Program-made: the position numbers and the translations under genes
Notes under the pieces: model-generated
What the model was told of the DNA's origin: nothing
What the model saw: only the letters and a program-made list of their open reading frames with translations
Databases searched by the model: none
Origin: Acestrorhynchus altus
Taxonomy: Eukaryota; Chordata; Actinopteri; Characiformes; Acestrorhynchidae
Length of the DNA stretch: 64,000 bases
Direction of reading: 5' to 3'
Assembly (NCBI GenBank): GCA_034509495.1
Contig: CM067503.1
Span: 7,447,356-7,511,355, forward strand
Shown here: positions 23,274 through 34,440 of the stretch, one piece after another
Layout of the letters: every line of letters begins with the position of its first letter
Position numbering within the stretch: position 1 is the stretch's first letter

Positions 23274-23386
23274 CCATAGGAGGTGTCGCTAAAGTTTGTC
23301 TGCCCACCAGCTGGGCAGGGCCTAGACCATCTAGGAAGTCGCTGAACTGGCTGTCTGAAGACAGCCGCACTCCAGGGAAGATGAGG
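23274..23386 (-). CDS. rims2: rims2 exon (FSDFLDGLGPAQLVGRQTLA)
   Basis: Acceptor tcccacag; the first base completes an asparagine codon. It reads LIFPGVRLSSDSQFSDFLDG, then LGPAQLVGRQTLATPPMG, the highly conserved linker directly before C2B that all RIM isoforms, including gamma, share. The donor is gtaaga. Confidence 0.96.
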
Positions 23387-23771
23387 CTGTGGGAGACAAC
23401 TCTGGTTACTCACTGTAGATCCAAGTGCATATGATTCTCCATAATAATGGTCAAGAAAACTAAGAAAATGCTGGAGACCTGACCCCTTGCCATTTTAGGG
23501 TTTACATCGTTACCAATAACCTGGTCCAGTTAATCAGCTAATTACCAACCCTTTCCTGAGTCGAAGAAGTGTTTGGATGGGAAACCACTATAATCTGAAG
23601 GGCAGGAGCACCTTCAGGACCAGTACAATTACTACATACTGCAGACAGCCAATCATTCTGCAATTAATACTGTCAAATGGTTTGCTGAAAGTCCCTTAAA
23701 TGACGTTACCTCCTCAGGAACAAATGAGTAAAAAATGAAGTGTCTTTTCTGAGTTTGAATGGGATACTAAC

Positions 23772-23913
23772 TTTCCCTCTGAGCTAAAGCTGTTCATGCT
23801 TCCATCTGTGGACTCGCGACTGGCCTGCCGGGTCATTCTGTTCCTCATCTCCACAGCCAGGCCCGTTTCTGTGCTCCTCTGGATCGTGCTGCGTAACTTC
23901 TTCCCTCCGGCTT
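23772..23913 (-). CDS. rims2: rims2 exon (STETGLAVEMRNRMTRQASRES), tandem acceptor
   Basis: The exon encodes AGGKKLRSTIQRSTETGLA, then VEMRNRMTRQASRESTDGS and MNSFSSEG, ending two bases into an asparagine codon at a gttagt donor. The acceptor is gcagaag, a NAGNAG tandem. Use of the first AG starts the exon at 23913 and adds a glutamate (E-A-G-G); use of the second starts it at 23910 and gives A-G-G. Both keep the frame. It is the exon at which the long isoforms and the gamma isoform converge, since both upstream exons end with one base (g) of the split codon. Confidence 0.94.
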
Positions 23914-24394
23914 CTGCAGCGAGACAAAAAAGAGAGGGAAATGAGATTATCCGTCATGGTTTCAGAGTGGCTGTAGGAAAAGGCACTGCAGTCCAAGCAA
24001 TGAGGCCATTATCTCCTTACTGAGGGTCTACCAGCAACTCCGCAATCTCTACTGGACTAAATGTAATTGACTGAACACAAGTCGAAACGGTTCCATAAAA
24101 CAGAAAATCAACACCTTTGTAGTGCGTTCTACTATGACACGCTACCAACAGTACGACATCCACGCAACATGTCATTACCAGATCCACCACTCAAATACCA
24201 CTGGCCAGTGGTCATAACTGATAACAACAAATGTCCCAGTCAAAGTAACTATAAACCATCAAAGTGCACCCATACGGCAGGTGTTCCTAATAAACTGGTT
24301 ACTCAGTGCACAGTGTAGAGTACTACACGGACACTGTAGAGTAACGTAGAGCTGATGCTGCTCGTGGTGCTTGGGTGTTTATTGTGATACCACT

Positions 24395-24397
<3 letters not shown>

Positions 24398-24454
<57 letters not shown>
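24398..24454. repeat. (CA)n microsatellite
   Basis: About 28 CA units in the rims2 intron. Confidence 0.95.
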
Positions 24455-24461
<7 letters not shown>

Positions 24462-24804
24462 ACAGAGCTTCTCTGGGCTTCTTCATTTGATTCAAGATGA
24501 CAGCTGACTTGCTATATCAGACCTGCTGCTCATCTTGCACTGGGGAAAGGACAGCCACTGTGCACCCACACGTGACTCTGCTACGGCTCTGACCCACCCT
24601 GTGTTGCTCACTCATGCCTAGCCTGCACACCTGACAGAGGGCCTTCTGCCAAAAGGATCACTGGCACCAGACAAGGGTCTTCAGAAGAACACCTTTAGCC
24701 AATGGGTAAGCATGTTCAAAGCGCTTCCACACACATTACACTCAGGACTTGTTATTCAGTTACTAGGCTATTATTTATTAAGCACTATAAATCACACAGA
24801 CTAT

Positions 24805-24810
<6 letters not shown>

Positions 24811-24892
<82 letters not shown>
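24811..24892. repeat. (CA)n microsatellite
   Basis: 41 uninterrupted CA units. Confidence 0.95.
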
Positions 24893-24895
<3 letters not shown>

Positions 24896-25074
24896 TTCAT
24901 CAGGAAACTGTCAGTGCTGTTGACCTTAGAAGGTAGATTACATTTTACTGGATTAAAGCTCATAACTACCTTCACTCTCTCTCTCTCTCTCTCTCCCTCC
25001 CCCCCCCCTCTCTCTCTCTCTCTCGCTCAACCAAACAACCAACTCCATAATGATGATGGGAAAAGTGGCAGTGG

Positions 25075-25250
25075 TGGGTGGCACAGCAAGTTGTGGGTTT
25101 GATACACACATCTTCCAAGATGTGCTGCTGGCCCTAGAGCAAGGCCCTTAACCCTCACTGCTCCAGGGGAAGCAGAGTCATGGCTACCTCTGGCTTTCTA
25201 AGTTGGCCTATGCAGAGACGTTGCATTACTACCTAATGACAATAAAAGTA
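25075..25250 (+). mobile_element. SINE in rims2 intron
   Basis: Reads gtgggtggcacagcaagttg, gggtttgatacacacatctt, then tagagcaaggcccttaaccc and tcactgctccaggg, ending atgacaataaaagtatttt. The 'gagcaaggcccttaaccct' module is a hallmark of common fish tRNA-SINEs. Confidence 0.6.
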
Positions 25251-25751
25251 TTTTGTCTACAATTAATTACAAATGCATCAGCATTTCTGTTTTAATCAGT
25301 ATATAATATTACACGACTACTTTTTATTGGCCCGAATGACTGACTGTTCAGATCTACAGGTGTTAACTGATGGTTAATCAGATAGTTATATAAACAAAGA
25401 GTGAACAGTAAGAACTAGCCTTGTCTGCTAGCTAAGGATAGCTAAGTGAACAGCAAAGCACTTCTGTATGTCGCTCCTGATAACGGCCTCTGCTAAAGGC
25501 CGTAAATGTAAACGTAAACCATGAGAATGTCAGGGAAAGGACAGAAGATCCAAACTAATCACTTTTGAAACGTATTTAAACATAGAGAATCCTTTCATGA
25601 AAACGTTTTATGATGAAAGGACACATAGAAATGATCCACAATGACTTGAAATTTTGTACACTGACTTCCAAGACGTTTCTCTCCTTAAAGTGCCATTTTG
25701 GAGATTTAATAGTTTTGCATGGCAGTGATATGTGGTAATATGCACAAAGAC

Positions 25752-25824
25752 CTTTTTATAAGAATATTATTAATAATTTAATAATATTATTATAAAAAGA
25801 CCTTTTTATAATAATATTATTAAA
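25752..25824. repeat. AT-rich hairpin with a third arm copy
   Basis: ctttttataagaatattatt and its near-perfect inverse aataatattattataaaaag flank a short AT loop (25752-25799). A third copy (cctttttataataatattat) follows directly at 25801-25824. No coding or RNA gene signature. Confidence 0.8.
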
Positions 25825-25981
25825 CAAGAGCAGAAATGCCTGGATATAAACCATCCACAGTGTCTTCTGTGTCTTGTACAAATGACCAATCCTCAAAAGA
25901 CAGGGATGAGTCTTGTATCATAAACAAGAGCTGAGACCAGAGTAGACACACTGAGGCAAATGCCAGGAAACGGGGATAATA

Positions 25982-25986
<5 letters not shown>

Positions 25987-26061
<75 letters not shown>
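25987..26061. repeat. (CA)n microsatellite
   Basis: About 37 CA units. Confidence 0.95.
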
Positions 26062-26063
<2 letters not shown>

Positions 26064-27042
26064 TGTGATTCAGCACCCTTCTCCTTTATCCCTCGCTGAC
26101 TCTGAACAGGCACAGCAGAACAATTTTGAAGAAACACTGGAGAAAGACACTGACCACACACAGCGAAGATGAAATCAGAGGCTCATGCCCGTCCGCTGGT
26201 AGCACTAACGCCCTCATTAATGGGGTCATAATTACCTTCGAAAGATAAACTTGTGTCTAAATGAGATCAACAGAAGGAAGAGCCCAGTGGCTGCTCCTTC
26301 CTAATTATGTTTCTATCCTTCATTGAATCTGACTTGAATGAAGGCCATCTATATTAGCTGGAGCAGGGAGAGCATATTACCACTGGAGCTTCTGTTTGTT
26401 ACTGATCATTAGAGAAGATTAGAGTGCTGCAGTCTCGTGTTTCAGACCAAATAAGTGCTCTTCCACCAACAAAGGCTACTTTCTCATGTATGCCAGATTA
26501 AATATATCAGTTCCCCAGAAGATGATTAGGCCTCTGGTACGTCTCGAATATTAACAGCCTGAAGCTGTCAGTGAAAGAAGGAGTAAGCTAGAAGCTTCAA
26601 GGTCAGACTAAACAGGAGCTCAGCCTCATGTGCTCGCTTTTCATGACTCAAACTCCACCAACGCAGCAGCATCATTTTCATTCATATGCTCTTTAAAGCT
26701 GTGCTACGTACGTAGCATAGGAATGAGCACTGCATGATAATAAAGGCCAACCAATCAAAATGCAATGGAAACAACATGTCTGAGATAACAAAACTCAAAC
26801 ATTTCTCTGTATAAAAGCAATATGCATCCTGTCATGCAAGAACCTCGTGGAAACCTAACTTGCAAGCCAATGTAAACATTTCATTGTCAGTCTGAATTCA
26901 AATTGTCATCAAATTTGGAAACAACATGAAGAACCACTAAATAGAAAACACTATAAGACTGGAAATACAATGTTCTTGCATGACAGTGCTGATATGCTGA
27001 TAGTGTCATCCTATAATTCTCAATCCATCTCCAAACTGGAAC

Positions 27043-27291
27043 ATGAAAGTCATCACAGATAAGGATGCATACAACCAAGTGCAGAAATATGAGGGGATGA
27101 TTTCAGATCTTCGTGATGTGAAGGCAAAATCATCAATAGCATTCATCAGTGGACCTCCAGACAAGACTTATCTTGACATTCTGCAGCAAAACACACTATT
27201 TTCTCATGCAGAACACAAGAAGATCCATCATCTATATATAAATGAAATTTGGAACATGAATAAACTTTTTAACAATACTCTAATTCTTTGA
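27043..27291 (+). other. Orphan 82-codon ORF, unrecognised
   Basis: An open frame on the strand opposite to rims2 reads MKVITDKDAYNQVQKYEGMI, SDLRDVKAKSSIAFISGPPD, then KTYLDILQQNTLFSHAEHKK. The composition (mixed charged and hydrophobic, few repeats) looks more protein-like than the surrounding chance frames, which are biased by microsatellites. No stop-free extension, splice context or family match is evident. It could be a fragment of a transposon or retrocopied gene, or chance. I do not assign a function. Confidence 0.2.
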
Positions 27292-27604
27292 GATGCACTA
27301 GTATATGTTCACATCAGGTATCAAGGTAAAACGCATCAATAGTCAGTCTTCCTCAGTAGACTTGCTTCCTTCTGTGTGTCTTATCCTGTGCAAATGGAGT
27401 AATTCTCCAAAGCCTATTAGACTTAAAAGATTGTAACATCAATCTCCTCAAACACATCATCACACCAGGCATATAACGGTGCAGCATTTTGGCGTTCTTC
27501 ATCATCTTAAACTGTCGTAGACATCTATATCCCTCCACTAATGAATGAACACCTCCATGACATCTCATCTCATCTGGTTTCAGCCACTGTCTCCTTGCCC
27601 TTAC

Positions 27605-27764
27605 CTCCGTCCTCCTCGTCAAAAGAGTTCATGCAGGGGAAGTAGACGGCCAGTGCTTCGAATGAAGCTGACAGGCTCATGCGGCTTTGAGATCTCTGTA
27701 TGCGGCCACTGCCTCCTCCTCCGCTGGCCGATCCTGTGCTTCCATCGTTGCTCTGTCTGCCCAT
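27605..27764 (-). CDS. rims2: rims2 alternative first exon (gamma-RIM2 start)
   Basis: ATG at 27764-27762, then MGRQSNDGSTGSASGGGGSG, RIQRSQSRMSLSASFEALAV and YFPCMNSFDEEDG, ending one base into a codon at gtaagg. Gamma-RIMs (RIM2 gamma, RIM4 gamma) begin with this type of exon: RSQSR.SLSASFEAL..YFPCMNS. Splicing to 23913 gives a 287-residue protein with only the linker and C2B domain. RIM4, a separate gene, has a similar start, but the exon lies 3.7 kb upstream of the RIM2 C2B exons in the same orientation and phase. Its role in mammals is less clear than that of the alpha forms. Confidence 0.93.
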
Positions 27765-28270
27765 GGTTGCTACCCACTGACCACTTAGAATGAGCTCAAG
27801 TGTTGACCGGACCCCAGACCTTTAAGCTGAGCAAACACGACCTGTGGTCAATTAGCTGCTTATCACAAGCACTGAAGCCCATAGACAACAAGAGTCGAAA
27901 GGTTGGCGGTCGGTGAAGAATGCTCAAAGGATGCGGCTGTGGTTGTCGGATGCTTCTTCTAGTAGCCTGCGCTGGTGCGACTGCAGTGTGTGTATGTGTG
28001 TGTGTGTGTGGATTGCTGTGTGTCAGCTCCCTTGAGTATGCAGCACTAAAGCTGAGTCGACACACTGAGCTCTGAGCTCTGCGTTTGTCTCAGCTTCTCT
28101 CTTTTCCTTTCTACAGTGCGCATACACTCTTTCACATACACAGAGCAGGGGGATGGGAGCAAAGCCCACCACCCCAACCTCCCTGGCTCCTCCTCCCTCA
28201 GCCAATCAGAGGATGCGCTGCGGATGAGCACCTCGAATGGTCCTTCGGGCGCATAAGCTCTACCCAGAGA
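27765..28270 (-). promoter_or_regulatory. rims2: Candidate internal promoter and 5' UTR of gamma-RIM2
   Basis: Because the exon at 27764 has a start codon and no acceptor upstream of the ATG, transcription should begin in this stretch. It is richer in G+C than the neighbouring introns. It contains an inverted CCAAT box (ccaatcag on + at 28202-28209), a pyrimidine-rich block (28170-28200 on +) and (TG)n runs at 27986-28010 and, just outside, 28281-28330. No TATA box is evident. The promoter is inferred from gene structure, not shown directly. Confidence 0.45.
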
Positions 28271-28280
28271 TACAGCAACA

Positions 28281-28355
28281 GTTTGTGTGTGTTTGTGTGT
28301 GTGTGTGTGTGTGTGCGTGTGTGTGTGTATGTGTGCGTGCGTTGGTGTGTGTGTG
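28281..28355. repeat. Interrupted (TG)n microsatellite
   Basis: TG array broken by C and A changes, upstream of the gamma-RIM2 first exon on the - strand. Confidence 0.9.
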
Positions 28356-30310
28356 TGGCCATTAGAAGTGTCAGCATCTCCTCCTCTCACTCTATCTGCC
28401 AGACAGTCCATCGGCCACATGCCAGTCACTCACAGTTCACGTGCTGAGCAAAACACACACACACACATGCAAGGTGTGAACCCCCCCCCCGCCACCCCAC
28501 ACACACACACTCCTCCTTTCAATTATCTGTTCTCCTCTTCATGACAAACAGAGCCTAGTCTGCTGTTTGTGTCCCTATAATTACAAATCTTGGTCCTCAT
28601 CCTTTTACCAATCCATCATTTCCCAGCACACGTGCTGACCAACGTGAACGCTGCTTGAAACAGAGTGCCAATTAAAATGCACAGCAAATAAATATTAATG
28701 GATCATTTTTTCTATTAAGCTCATCAATATTCAAAGGTATCACTCACCAGTTTTCATTCTATTATCTTTGGGTAGATCATCCCCTTATTAAATTATACAG
28801 AAATAACTGTATTCAACTCTATTAAAATAGATTATATGTTAAAAAAACATATGTTATATTTCAGATGTTTTACTAAATATTCTACATTTCATGTCTTTTG
28901 CATTGAAGGTAAGTTATGTCATGAAGAAGGTAAACAAGCAACCTGCTAATTAATTAATGAAATTCAGACATGTGATTTTTCATATAAGCATTTAAAATAC
29001 CAGTCTGTCCCATTAAAGAGGGATTTGTTTCTAACAAAAGGTTCTGGAAATGTCACAGTCATAGTAAATCATCTCCTGTAGCTCCACTTATGTGAGTTAT
29101 GTGATAAACATATTATACAATATCCTCTGTTGCCTGAACATGGTTCACAGTATTCCTGGTACACACATGGCACAGTAGATTGAGGAATGTTAAATGCCCT
29201 TTGAAAACAATGGAAATGGAATGCCCCACCCATCTGACACCCACTATCATGCCTCACTCAAACTTCTTCATGTTGTCCTGCCTCACTCACAGGGTAACCC
29301 CTCACGACCTACACAGATGTAAGTGTTCCCAAGCTCCCCCTTCAGTGCTGATTCATGATCTAGTTACATACTGATATCCCACGACATGTTGGCATGTTAG
29401 TGTATGTACATTATATTCACTCTTTCATCTATATAAGAGAAAGAATGAAAGGAACTGATTTTAGCCTGTCTGCTAAAACAGCCCCTCACCAACAGACTTC
29501 ATTATAGAAAGAGCGCAGAGGGAGAGGTAAGGCCTCTAATGCTTATTGATTTGAGAATGCCAAGCCTATTACACAATAATGACCTTTACGCAACGAGCCA
29601 GCAGCTTTGAAGGTACCCGTCTGGAAGAAAGTAAAGAAAGCAAGTCTACCCCGACATCAGTGCAAAAGAGGAGTGCACAGACAGAGTGCAATGTTTAAAA
29701 ATTAGTTAAAACATCATATTACAATTATTATTATTATTATTATTGTTATTATTATATTATTTTATTATTATTAGATATTTTTACTAATAATTCAAAAACT
29801 GCTAAACTATTAAAATCAGTAAAAAATCATATGCAATTTATGGCCTTTCAAGGCCACAGAACTGAACACAGTCAGACTTTTGGGGTTGAAAGATCTGATT
29901 TGGGAGAGAGCTCACTATCCTTTTGTCCACACCTGCTGATTAGAGCTCTGCTACTTTAAATAAGCAGATGGTACCTGAAGAAAGATATCTGATATGTTTC
30001 AGCCCAGATGAATTATTACATGCACTTGCTAATGCTGTTACCGTTTTACACCTGTTTTACACCTGTAGCATGCAGTGCCAAGTGTTTCCTAGATATTTCT
30101 ATGAATTCTCTAACAGTTTATGTCTTTTGTCCATAACCAATAGAGACTTTTATTATCATTTCTCATTTTACTCATATTCATATTGGCATCATAACTTGCT
30201 TTCTTGCCAATAAAAGGCATATGTGTAATGTGTGCACCGCATAGGAATTACAATTTGAAAGGTCAAAAAACCTTTTCAATACATAAATACATCCATAAGG
30301 AAGGGCAGCA

Positions 30311-30357
30311 CTAGATTAGATTAGATTAGATTAGATTAGATTAGATTAGATTAGATT
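30311..30357. repeat. (GATTA)n microsatellite
   Basis: About nine copies of the pentamer attag/gatta. Confidence 0.95.
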
Positions 30358-31559
30358 TTCATCTTCTCAGCCAGTGATGTTGACTGTATTTACTGGGTCA
30401 AAGTATCAAACAGTCTGCCCACATTTTTCCTCTTCTTTCATTTTTCCTTCAGTCACGTGATGTCAATGGGATGTTCATCACCAAGCCAACATATTGGTTT
30501 CATGATTTGTTGTCTACATTTTTTTTTTATTATTAATATCAACAATAATCTTAATTATCTAGCTCAAACAATAATGACTCAACACAAGATAAGTATGATG
30601 TAACAATCGCAACCAAAGCATCAACGCATTTGGTTTGCAATTGTATTGCTGATCATTATTATGAACACCTGATTGGTCAGGATGACCACGGCACACAATA
30701 AGTCAGTGATTGCTCAGAATTCCACACTTTATTAGTTCAGAAATATTGATTAAGGAATAATATACTGGAGAGACCTAACAGTCATTTTGCAATGAATGCA
30801 TTTTTATCATCTCTGAAATGGTGAGTTTACAGGTAAAATTTGTGAACCACAAAGGCTTTGTGCTTGAACCAAGGCCCGATAAACCCCCGCCCCCTGTGCT
30901 CGTTTCCGGTGGAGAGTTGCTGTGTGCAACTGGCTGCCGCTAATAGCTGGCATGTGTTGGTTGAGTGTCGAGTGTGATTGTGAAGAGTACTCATAGCAAA
31001 GCATCCCTGGGTATCTACAATGGCACTACATAGATGTAACCTCATTCATTCCTTCATTTTAGACTATTTCTATTAGTATATTGACCAATAATTCTAATGG
31101 TCAGAATTACTACACAGTGTACAGAGCAGCTTTAAGGTTCAATCAACAGAGAAAACTAAAAACAGACAAACATTTTTCACAGCACGCCTTTAACAGATGC
31201 CACAATGCCCTATTTTCAGTCGACTATGCAGCACTTTAGCTGCACTCATTGTGGAGCCTTCACCAAATGTCAGCCTGCTTGGAGCTCCAAAACATTTTAA
31301 ACTGGAGAGGAGGGCGGAGATGTTTTGACAGGCTGAGCTGTTTTCAGAGCAAAGCGCCAAGCTTTTTAGCTAGGAGGTACCTGACACAGCAGCCGTGCCA
31401 ATCTGACAAATACTGCGCTCATCACTCCTGCATATGGAGCCAATATGTCCTCTTGCCTCAGGATCACACTCCAACTATAAAACCGTTTATAAAGTGTAGG
31501 TGAAGTCCTGGCAGCACCGCACAGGCCACTCACATATCAAACTGCACTCTTAACAGTAA

Positions 31560-31770
31560 CAGAAATGGTTCTCGGTCTGACTGTATGGTTCTAGAAAAAA
31601 ACTCTTTCATTTGTATAGAGTCACACACTAGGTGGGTGTTCTTCATGTTCAAAGAACCATTTAAAGAACCATACACTTCCTTACTGAGCTTGCAATATGC
31701 CGTCTATCACTTCAAGGAACCTAGAGAACCTTCAGGCACCTAACAACATTTTCTTTAAAAAGTGAGAATA
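31560..31770. repeat. MITE-like 'ggttctt' repeat, copy 1
   Basis: Multiple short inverted modules: atggttctagaaaaaaactc, tcaaagaaccatttaaagaa and cttcaaggaacctagagaac. Related copies lie at 35985-36190 and 59230-59460. Confidence 0.5.
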
Positions 31771-32259
31771 AATACATATAAAATATTATCTCGAAGCCTA
31801 GTTTGAGTAGCTAATGCTTCCCTGTGTTAAATCAGCCAACTTAAAAAGGCAAGTAGTCCAGGGCAGGCTGGGAAACTAGTCCAGGTCCAGTATCCAGAAG
31901 GTGGGCAGCCAATATGAAGTTGTGGCTGGGTTATATTTTTGTGTGCTGATTTTTACTAACAGGATTATTAGGTCTTTTGCACATATAATACCCAATATAA
32001 CAATACAGTACAATAACTTTTAGACTCTACAATTCACATTTTCAGACGACTCTATTGGAAACTGAATCAGGGAGGACGTGAACTGGCACTTGCTTATTCA
32101 AAAAGCACAGCAAAGCAAAGCTACCGGCGCGTAAGTTAACGCTGGTTAATTACAATATGTTGGAATGTCCTGAAACGGGTTTACGGGTCAGTAAAATCCA
32201 TATGGCGGTGAGTCACAAGAGTCGGCATTACTCACTCAGAGCTGACACACAGATGCCAT

Positions 32260-32493
32260 GTGACCAAACGTTACCGCAGAAGAAAGATGACGAGATGTGG
32301 ATTGTCTAGTTGTACTACTACAAAGAGTTTACATCTAGTCCCTGAAAAAGAGGAAACTCAGAAAGACTGGTATGAGGCAATGTCTGTTAAACCTCATCTC
32401 TGCTGCACCAAAGCACGCATCACAGATACAACAGGAAACATGCTTAAAGCTGCTGAAAGTTATGATGAAGTCCAGAAAATTGCACTGTCATAG
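32260..32493 (+). pseudogene. Short ORF with partial THAP-like zinc-finger pattern
   Basis: The frame reads MTRCGLSSCTTTKSLHLVPE, KEETQKDWYEAM and onward (77 codons from the first ATG). C-x4-C, then L-H-x-x-P and a W about 13 residues later resembles the first half of a THAP DNA-binding domain, as found in P-element-like transposases and THAP proteins. The second half (C-x2-H-F) is not seen and the spacing after the cysteines is short. If real it is a decayed fragment; the match may be chance. Confidence 0.2.
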
Positions 32494-32944
32494 CCCACCG
32501 TACACTGTCATTTAGCATTTTAAAGATTACAAACCTCATTAAAATTGCGACTCATAAAAGCCTTCTAAATAAAATTCAAATGAGCCTGACTGGGACAGTC
32601 ACAACAATTCAATTACTAGGCAGAATGTGCCAAAGAGGCACTCAGACACACATTGACCAAAATGAACAGCAAATGTCAAGCCTGCGTCATTAGTGCATGT
32701 GGATAGTGAGCCAGTGCATTAGTGTATTACGCCGCATGTAAATTCTACTCTTTATCATTCAGATGAGTCACCTGGGTGGACAGGCGGTGGGGTGCCCTTT
32801 TTGTAATTGCCACTCAGAGTCGGTTTAAAAAGCTTCCTGCTGTGCCATCTATAACAAACTTCCATTCAGCTGATGCCCTAAACTGTCAGAGGTGATATTT
32901 TAGACAAGCAAAAAAAAAATTGATCCTACTAGACTAGATGGTTG

Positions 32945-33050
32945 TTTCCCGCCCTTGCGCTCAGAGTTGCCGGCTGGGCACCGGCTTCCCCGTGACCCTA
33001 TTCAGGAATAAGCGGTTCAGAACATGGATGGATGGATAGACTAGATGGTG
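32945..33050 (+). mobile_element. LINE2-type 3' tail with (ATGG)n end
   Basis: cggctgggcaccggcttccc, cgtgaccctattcaggaata and agcggttcagaacatggatg lead into a short (GGAT)n run. This tail is typical of 5'-truncated fish LINE copies. Confidence 0.6.
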
Positions 33051-33944
33051 TTCAAACACTACAGAAGAGGAAACATGGACAATTTAACCCTAATTGGTGA
33101 TATACCATTTTAGAGCTGACATGAACTTGGCAATGCAAAGCATATCTTGACTCAAAATTTTGTTATATACTGTGATTTTTTTTAATCAATTTTAAGAAAA
33201 CTGTCATAAAACAAAAACACAGTCATATGAATAAATCTGAGTAAAATCAGAACAATGGGATCTGAAGACAGACAATCTTTTTTTCAGGATGTAAACATAA
33301 CACAAAATGAACCACGGTCTGTCACCGGTTTTAAACCTAAACTATTACAAATCTTTAATGCGTTGAAAATCGAAACAGAATCACAAAACGTAATATCCTG
33401 ACAATTCAATATAACAATATAACAACTTCATTGTTACCGCCTTATTCTGCCCTGGTACTCATAGCTCTGTGCCACTGCTGGTAGGAACACACAGGTTTGC
33501 CCTTTGAGTTTTGAATTGTTTATTGTAGCTTTAAGACCTTTACTGTGAGCCAAATGATCACATCCCCAGTTTTAAACCAGAAAGAATTAACACTTATAAT
33601 CACACTTGGTTTCCTGATCAAATCTGAGCCAGGGCACTGGACCCCCACCTGGGTAAATATATTGGGTTTTTACAGGGTTGGCTAACTCTAATTTACAAAA
33701 ATACCTATGGAAATGTAACAGAACTGATATTTTAAACAGCTGTGTGAAATGTATACACACCTACTGGATGCACGAGAAGAACTTACCGACACAGACCTAC
33801 CAAAAACAAAAACTGAGCAGAAGTGCATTTGTTTCATAGACACTGCAGCAAAATAGACAATACCATTACTTTAAGATACACAAAATGAAACATATTTACA
33901 TTGTAATCATGTAGTGTAATTGTACCTGTAATCAGTGTGTGGCA

Positions 33945-34145
33945 CAACAGATAATGATGGCACCAGTGAGCCACCACACCTTGTGGGAGACTGCAGTTTG
34001 ATTCCCAGTCTGGACTTGCTGTGCTACACTAATAAGAGTCCTCGGGTAAGACTCCTCACACTACTCAGGCCCACCTCTGTAATGTGAGTCAGCTTGTAAG
34101 TCGATCTGGAGAAGAGCATCAACTAAATACCATAAATCTAAATCT
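33945..34145 (+). mobile_element. SINE in rims2 intron
   Basis: A box B-like gcagtttgattcccagtctg lies upstream of a tail reading gtcgatctggagaagagcat then caactaaataccataaat. That tail (ctggataagagc...ctgctaaatgccgtaaat in other fishes) is a widely shared 3' end. A second tail without the head is at 25480-25515 (cctctgctaaaggccgtaaa). Confidence 0.6.
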
Positions 34146-34207
34146 TAACATGTCGCATTTGTGGTTTCAGCAAATTAATGAGTTCTCATTTTAACAATAG
34201 GGAAATA

Positions 34208-34300
34208 TTCATTCATTCATTCATACATACATACATTCATTCATTCATTCATTCATTCATTCATTCATACATTCATTCATTCATACATTCATTCATTCAT
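34208..34300. repeat. (ATTC)n microsatellite
   Basis: About 22 units of attc with scattered ATAC variants. Confidence 0.95.
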
Positions 34301-34304
34301 TAAT

Positions 34305-34440
34305 TTATTCACTTATCCGCTTCTTCCTGGTCAGGGCTGCAGTGGGTCCAGTGCCTACATAGTATCAGTGGACAGAATGAAGGGATACTGCCTGGACAGG
34401 GTGCCAATCAATCACAGTAACAGACCAATACTACTACAAA
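34305..34440 (+). mobile_element. Dispersed retroposon fragment after (ATTC)n
   Basis: Reads ttatccgcttcttcctggtc, agggctgcagtgggtccagt, then gacagggtgccaatcaatca, next to an (ATTC)n array at 34208-34300. A related, more diverged copy is at 42045-42180 (taatccgcttcttccaggtc). Confidence 0.55.

Larger units (their letters stand above)
23914..27604 (-). other. rims2: rims2 intron between the gamma first exon and the shared exon
   Basis: 3.7 kb. It contains three long (CA)n arrays (24398-24454, 24811-24892, 25987-26061), a CT-rich block at 24976-25024, a SINE at 25075-25250, a second SINE tail at 25480-25515, an AT-rich hairpin at 25752-25799, and a short ORF of unknown origin at 27043-27291. 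Confidence 0.6.
28430..32940 (-). other. rims2: rims2 intron, part 1
   Basis: AT-rich intron sequence with the (GATTA)n array, an (ATT)-rich patch at 29730-29775, a MITE-like repeat (31560-31770) and the THAP-like ORF (32260-32493). A GC-richer island around 30880-30960 gives short frames with no homology I recognise. Confidence 0.5.
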
